Shown here piece by piece: positions 58,089 through 64,000 of a DNA stretch of 64,000 bases. Source of the stretch: Cylindrodendrum hubeiense (taxonomy: Eukaryota > Ascomycota > Sordariomycetes > Hypocreales > Nectriaceae); contig JAANBB010000040.1 of the NCBI GenBank assembly GCA_014621425.1, forward strand, positions 62,001 to 126,000. Direction: 5' to 3'. The notes under the pieces were generated by a model. That model searched no databases. It was not told the DNA's origin and saw only the letters and a list, made by a program, of their open reading frames with translations. Within the stretch, counting starts at the first letter, position 1; every line of letters starts with the position of its first letter. Both the position numbers and the translations under genes were made by a program.

Positions 58089-58790
58089 ATGTGCCACGGC
58101 CACCCGCGACACCACCCGTGCGCCCACACATCCATCAACTGGCACTACTGCCCATCAGCACTCATTGACCTGGAGACAGGCTATGAGACGCCTTGCCAAC
58201 ACACCACATTTGCGCCTGCTCAGTCTATCAGCTCAGACTGTCCGTTGCAGAACTGCCAGTTCAAGGACAAAGGCGGCACCTGGACGTGTTGTTCCTGCCA
58301 ACAGGGACCAAACACCAGAGGATGGTGCACAATGCCATTGAGCCGACTGCAAATGAATCCCGACTCATTCTCTGTCGAGGCAGTGGAGACAACTTGTGAC
58401 CATGGCTGTTGCAGCAAATGTATCCGATACGGTAAGTTGGCCCGATGAATATATATTCCACTCGGATCGTACCGCGGCAGACGTGCTGATGGGGCGTGGC
58501 TCCCAGGACCGAGTGGCGATTCAATGCCAGATATGAAATTCTCCGAGATTCGGAGGGGTTCAGCCTCGCAAAAGTTTGGGTATGGCAGTCCCGCCAAGTC
58601 GCACCGGCGTGGATCAGCCTTTTCGCTCGTGGGAGGGCTTCCTCCCGTGACGGGAGAGGAGTCGTCCTCGTCCTCGTCGCCTTCGACGTCTAAGTCGGGC
58701 TCGACGAGTTCCGAATATAGCCTTGAGCTGGACCACTCGGTCAGCAAGACCAAGTCGAGCAAGAAGCGGCACAAGCGGAAGTCGCGGTGA
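58089..58790 (+). CDS. Small 14-cysteine protein, paralogue 2, with Ser/Lys-rich tail
   Basis: Two exons, 58089-58431 and 58507-58790, joined in phase by a 75-bp intron (GTAAGT donor, GTGCTGATG branch, CCCAG acceptor); 208 residues. The first exon matches paralogue 1 in all cysteine positions (C2, C11, C21, CPLQNCQF, TCCSC, GCCSKC). The second exon adds a tail with a long serine run, acidic start and basic end (SSKKRHKRKSR), which looks like a nuclear localisation signal. Paralogue 1 stops where the intron begins, so the tail is a gain here or a loss there. No signal peptide. Function unknown; nuclear zinc-binding protein is inference. Confidence 0.75.
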
Positions 58791-59520
58791 AAAGTCCAAG
58801 TTATTTTGCTCCGCTTGGGCAAATGCGGAGGGGGGTTTAAGAGAGATGTTGGGAGGGCGTTGTGCCGATGTTCCGTTGATTTGTGCCAACGGGTTTGGTG
58901 TATCATCACAGCGTTCGGCATCTGAGTGCCCATCTGATAGGCAGAAGCGGTATCAAGACTGATGGTAATCTTATCTTTGCTCTCGGAGACATGTGTCACA
59001 GCGCGATTAGTGCGATTGGTGTTGAACTGTAATGTCTCTCCACGCGAGTGAACGCTGCGCTGTCATGGACCCATCCAATCGAGGCTCCGTCCGACACTTC
59101 CTTCGCATTGGTGATGCAAATGCTCACGGTCCAGCCAAGGCCAAGCAAAGGGCCCACTGTCAAATTGTCGGCCGTGGTTAGCGGCCTGTATGTCCTCGGG
59201 CCTGCAAGGCGCCGCTTTGGTTGCCGCCCGCCCCCGCCTTTCAATCCACCTGGACGCTTGGAAAGGCTGGGAATTGGACGCTGATGAGGGTCCAATGGAT
59301 AGTTTGAGCCGACGTCAAGTTGAGTTTGATGCCACGAGGAATGGAATCGTCCTTGACTAGCTCGAACGGCGTAAGGTGTGTGCAGACACTCACGTAATAC
59401 GTCCGTGGAGAGGTTATTGACGACGGGACTAGCAGCAGACTACTACGCAGTAGGCATTGGTCTCGGCAGGCTGAAGTGAGCGGTCGTGTGAGTCGCCTGG
59501 GCTGGGGGCCTGGTCATTCA

Positions 59521-59620
59521 GTCGGCTCTGCCATGGGCCCTGGCTTTGGCTTTGTGGCCGGCTCTGTCTCGGCTTTGCCATGGGCTCTGGCGTCGGCTCT
59601 GTCGTCGGCTCTGTGATCGG
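59521..59620. repeat. Imperfect GGCTCTG/GGCTTTG repeat
   Basis: About ten degenerate copies of GGCT(C/T)TG with short spacers, creating a spurious Gln/Arg/Pro-rich frame on the other strand. Confidence 0.7.
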
Positions 59621-61274
59621 CCCCTTGGCAGCATCAGCGTCAGCTCGAGCTCGGGATGGGTGGTGGCAGTGACATTCGGTGCTGAAGAATGCATGCGGGT
59701 GGGAGGGATCGGGATTTGACGAGCATGGATCGGCACCATGGCATGGAAACGGAGGCCAGTGTTTGCTTTTGGCTGTCATGCGGCGGTTGGCTGGTCGGAT
59801 GGTTGGATGGTTGGATGGATGGATGCCTGACCCCTGAGCGAGCCACGTGCGAGGGATGCAGGGAAGAGGATTGCCCGCGTTGGGCTGAGCTGGGCTAGAC
59901 CGAGTCTTGTGCTCTGCCCTGCCTGCTCTGCCTGCTCTCTGGCCGTGTCCCGTTGATTGATGGGTTGATGGAGGACATGGATGTCGGTGGTCGGTGGTCG
60001 CGGTGGTGTTGCAAGACGACGCACAAGCGGGCTGAAACGTCAGCCCAGGCCAGCCGTTAGACTCGACGAGCTGGGAGCTGGTAGCTGGTAGCTTGTACGG
60101 AGTAGAGGAACGAACTGTTTGCATCTTGGCCAGAGTGGTGCAAGGAACACCGTTCGTCATTCCGTTGCATTGAAGGGGTTCCTTAAGAGAAGGACGACAA
60201 TGGCCAGCGCCAACTCTAGTCAAGACGCGATGCCCTATGCCTTGATGCCCTACTCCGTACATAGATAGTATACCTTTGATGCCGCAATCTCCCCGCCCCC
60301 TCAGTCCGGAGCAACTGCCGTCCCAGGAAGAGCATGTATGAGGAGGCGAGCTGAGTCTACCTTTGTGTCGGTTGTTTCGCCGCATCGGACGACAATGGAC
60401 GATCGGCATTCACCGGGTTCCCCTCTCCAGGTCCTGGCCGTGGCATCCTCTGAAGTCATCCCGGGCTCCTCTGGGCCAAGTCCCTTTTAGCGGCCGCCCC
60501 ATGACACGCAGTGACAGCGCCAGTGCCGCCACCATGTGGATTGAGAGAAAAAGGGAACCCCCTACGAGAAAGTAGCCGACAGCGGAAGCGGAAGCGACTC
60601 CAGACTGTTTGGCTGTGAATGCGTCCAGGGGACATGTCTGGCTCGGGACGTCAGGGGCTGCGCCGCAATCGTGTTTACTTCCAAATGTTGAGGACGTATG
60701 GAGAGTAAGGATTACGGGTACGGATAGTGGAGATCGTGTTGACGCGCAGGAACAAAAGCAATTACGGCACTCCATGTCAGGTATTTACGGAGTACGGAGT
60801 CGTTGGTTAAGAGGTTGCCAATGACAGGTCACCCGGCTGGAGCTGTGGCCGCAAGAGGCACTACAGTTACAGGGCACCAGCCACTATTACAACGTAGTAT
60901 CGCCCAGCACCTCCGTGTTCTCCCCCTCGACGGCGCTACGGGCCTAGAACTTCAGGGCAACACTCTGGCAGGCCGTCGACAGAGACAAGACACGAAGGCA
61001 TTAGACAGAATGGCCTGATGATGCGCAGATCCCGCCGACTCCCGAGGCACAGACTTTCTTATTCTGGTTCCTTGGCAGCTTCTTTTGCCCTTTTGCCTTT
61101 TCTTGCTTTTTGTTTAAACTCGCAACGGGACGGCCTGGACCACGTGCGGTGCCAAAGTCAATAGGGCCGAGGGGTCCGCCCAGCGATCAGCGTGGCATCA
61201 GGGTGCAAAAGGGCCCGAGGGGGGGGCGGCTTGCCGGCCTGCGTCGACCTGAGTCCTGAATTGTGCTTGTTGGT

Positions 61275-61352
61275 GGCATGTGTGTCTTGGGCGTGTGTGT
61301 CTGTCTTGGGCGTGTCTTGGGCGTGCGTGTCTGTCTTGGGGCATGTCTTGTG
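61275..61352. repeat. Imperfect repeat, unit around TGTCTTGGGCG
   Basis: Five to six copies of TGTCTTGGG(C/G) with GTGTG spacers. On the other strand this gives a Thr/Pro-rich spurious frame. Confidence 0.8.
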
Positions 61353-62175
61353 GCTGTCTGAGTTACATGGGCTTGCCAGGTGGCTGTTGGGGGTCGGCTG
61401 CGATGACAGACTCGTCTAATTGCCCTCTGAGGCATCTCTTCATCAGTCCATGACGGTTGAATCTGGCGCTTGCCGCATCTGCTCGGCACGACAGATCAGT
61501 CGATCTCCAATTGCGGCCAGGTGCAGCCAGGTGCGTCGAGGTGCGTCGAGGTGCATTCGCGAGCATGGCTCCCACGCGGCCACGCAACTCGGTGGCTTGG
61601 AAAGCTCTTCACGCGTGGGCGGCCAGCAACGAGTGACTAAAGGGGAATTGAGCGCCGCGGAGTGCTGGAGTGCAGAAGCGCAGACCTCAAAAGTCTAGGT
61701 AGAGTTGGGGGGCAGCAATGGGGGGAGAGGTACTGTACCTGTGTACCTACCTATTTACCCACAGGTTCACAGCCGGTGGCCAACTAACGTCGACTTGACT
61801 TCAAACTAGCCCCAGACGTCCTGAGGTAGGGAACCAATTCCGTCGATCCCGCAGAGGTCATGTCGTTACTTTACCCATCATTCCAGCTCGGAGACTTATG
61901 CTTTGTTCCGATGCAAATCAACCCGCCGCATCGCCCCGGGGGCCCGTTGGGGCATTCATTGTGCTCCGTACTATGGAGGACAATCCCGGGAGTCACGATT
62001 GTCTAGTCACGACTGTCTAGTCCCAACGGCCGTCACATGTCGAGGCCAGGCCAGGCCAGGTCTGCAATTCCTCGCAGGGCCCACTGCCCACTGCCCACTG
62101 TAAACGCTTTGCTACAGGGGATGCCAGGCACGCAGGGCAGCCCCCCCGCTGTGACCCTCTCTCGCCTCGCCCGCC

Positions 62176-64000
62176 ATGGCCACCAAGCCCCCCGCCAAGA
62201 AGGACGATGCCGCGGCGTCGTCCCAAGCTGTCGCCAGGACTGCCCCGCGGAAGGAGCTCTATCCCATGGTCAACTGGAAGTACGATCTGTTCCTCTACAG
62301 CGTCGGCAACATCGTCGACATGTTCTTCCGCGAGGTCGTGCCCAGAGGCGCCTGGCGCGTTCCCCAGACTGGCCCTGTGCTCTTTGTCGCGGCGCCTCAT
62401 GCCAATCAGGTCCGTCCCCATCCCATAGCTTCCACCAGCTTTCACATGTCATGCCATGCCACACCAGATCCAAGATCCCAAGATCCATTGTCTTCATGTG
62501 CGCTGACGTCTGTTGCTTTCTCTAGTTCGTCGATGCCCTCATCCTCCAACGCACGCTCCGCAACGAGGCCAACCGTCGTGCCTCCCTCCTCATCGCCCAG
62601 AAATCCGTCCATGGCTTCATCGGCTGGGGCTCCCGCCAGGTTGGCGCCGTGCCCGTCGGCCGCGCCCAGGACTCAGCCAGGCCTGCCACCGGCATCATCT
62701 ACCTCCCTGATCCTATCAACGACCCGACCCTGATCCGCGGTATCGGCACCAAGTTCGGCCAGGGCGAGGGTCAGGTTCAGGGCATGCTGTTCCTGCCCTC
62801 GGGCAAGAAGACGACAGGCGCCAGCGTTGATATCGCCCAGATCATCGGCCCTGAGGAGATCCGTATTAAGCGGCCTCTCAAGGGCAAGCTGGCCATGCAA
62901 CAGCTGACCGGCCGCGACGATATTGACGACGACGGTAACTTCACCAACAAGGACGTCAAGGGCCCGGCTCCGGGCTACAAGGGCACCAAGTACAAGCTGG
63001 CCCCTCACATCGATCAGACCAAGGTCTACGAGGCCGTCTTTTCCCGTCTACGCAACGGCGGCTGCGTCGGTATCTTCCCAGAGGGTGGTAGCCACGACCG
63101 TACCGAGCTCCTCCCCCTCAAGGCCGGTGTCGCCATCATGGCTCTAGGCACCCTCGCCGAGGATCCCGACTGTGGCCTCAAGATCATCCCCGTGGGTATG
63201 AACTACTTCCACGCCCACAAGTTCAGATCGCGCGCCGTCGTCGAGTTCGGTGCCCCCTTTGAGATTCCCCGACATCTCGTCGAATTGTACCGCAACAACC
63301 AGCGTCGTGAGGCCATCGGTCAGGTCCTCGACACCGTCTACCAGGCGCTCAGCTCCGTCACCGTATCGGCCCCCAACTACGACAACCTGATGATGATCCA
63401 AGCGGCACGCCGCCTCTACAACCCCACCGGCAAGAAACTGCCCCTCCCGGTCGTGGTAGAACTCAACCGGCGACTATCGATGGGCTACGAGCGGTACAAG
63501 GACGACGAGCGGATCACATCGCTGTCTGCGGCAGTCAAGGAGTACAACTCGCAACTCCACTACCTAAACTTGAAGGACCACCAGGTCCAGTATGCCCGCA
63601 TGTCCCTCTTCAAAGTCATCATCTTCTCCATCTACCGCTCCGTCAAACTTCTCTTCCTCTTCATCTGCACGGTGCCTGGCTTGCTCTTGTTCTCTCCCGT
63701 CTTTGTCGCTACCAAGGTCATTAGCCGGCAGAAGGCCAAGACGGCTCTAGCGGGCTCGACAGTCAAGATCCGGGGCCGCGATGTCATGGCGACCTGGAAG
63801 ATCCTGGTTGCGATTGGTGTCGCACCTATGCTCTACCATTTCTACTCCATCCTCCTTGTCCTCAAGGTATGGCATGACCGGCTCTGGGGATACGTTCCCG
63901 AGTGGGTGCCGCTGTGGACCATGTACTTTGCCATCTGGCCGGTCATGGTCGGCATCACGTTTGCGGCGCTGCGCTTCGGCGAAGTGGGCATGGACATCTT
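62176..64000 (+). CDS. Glycerol-3-phosphate acyltransferase (GAT1/SCT1 type), partial at window end
   Basis: ER-membrane enzyme of the first step of glycerolipid synthesis, acylating glycerol-3-phosphate or dihydroxyacetone phosphate. Exon 1 is 62176-62409, exon 2 starts at 62526; the intron splits acyltransferase motif I, which reads AAPHANQ before it and FVDALI after it. Later motifs are a glycine-rich WGSRQVGAVPVGR segment and IFPEGGSHDR, the G3P-binding motif. Hydrophobic segments follow (IYRSVKLLFLFICTVPGLLL, KILVAIGVAPMLYHFYSILL, and TMYFAIWPVMVGITFAAL at the edge). The gene continues beyond 64000; about 570 residues are visible. Codon use is strongly GC-ending, as expected for a core housekeeping gene. 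Which of the two fungal paralogues it is cannot be decided here. Confidence 0.95.

Larger units (their letters stand above)
58791..62175. other. 3.4 kb region without a supported gene, repeat-rich
   Basis: Upstream region of the acyltransferase gene. It holds GGCTCTG-, GGATGGTT- and CTTGGGCGTGT-type repeats and GC-rich sequence. Long frames (for example 59429-60409, minus strand) come from repeat composition, with no domain. The last 200 bp have CCAGG and GCCCACT short tandem runs. Confidence 0.45.

Noticed and set aside
59429..60409. 326-codon minus-strand frame
   Set aside because: Arg/Pro/Ser/His-rich composition comes from GGCTCTG and GGATGG repeats on the plus strand; no conserved motif.

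Overview
The window is from a filamentous ascomycete (Pezizomycotina). Introns are short (about 50-130 bp) with GT...AG ends and CTRAY-like branch sites. A fungal highly reducing polyketide synthase, fungal small secreted proteins, a CHAT/TPR protein and an OTT_1508-type deaminase are present. A Sordariomycete (Hypocreales-like) is my best guess from overall gene content, but this is inference. I saw no rRNA, tRNA, CRISPR array or intact transposon.

Left part (1-16.4 kb): a polyketide-type locus. A 16-exon HR-PKS (12196 to 3625, minus strand) has the order KS-AT-DH-MT-ER-KR-ACP. It is flanked by an APH-fold phosphotransferase, an unrecognised 291-residue protein, an HsbA-like secreted protein and a YqjM-type old yellow enzyme. 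The PKS model carries one in-frame TAG between ER and KR. No cluster transcription factor or releasing enzyme is visible.

Middle part (18-36.2 kb): an accessory region. A locally duplicated pair of cysteine-rich secreted protein genes comes first. Next are a degraded gene, an OTT_1508-like deaminase, a divergent C2H2 zinc-finger gene with an in-frame TGA, a HerA/FtsK-type P-loop ATPase, a long TPR-CHAT (caspase-like) protein with a one-base frameshift, and a CorA-like membrane protein. Deaminase, P-loop ATPase, CHAT protease and CorA-like membrane protein side by side suggest a nucleic-acid-sensing or cell-death (immunity-like) island. This is a hypothesis from domain content only.

Right part (37.8-64 kb): several lineage-specific membrane or zinc-finger proteins lead into conserved core genes. 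These are a FrnE/DsbA-like oxidoreductase, a two-HKD phospholipase-D-like protein, the AP-2 mu subunit and, running off the right edge, a glycerol-3-phosphate acyltransferase. Between the core genes lie a 2EXR-type protein and two paralogous 14-cysteine proteins without signal peptides. The core genes use strongly GC-ending codons, whereas the genes from 2 to 36 kb are AT-richer in codon use. The window therefore looks like an accessory block joined to core chromosome. Minisatellites and simple repeats sit in many of the non-coding gaps on the right.
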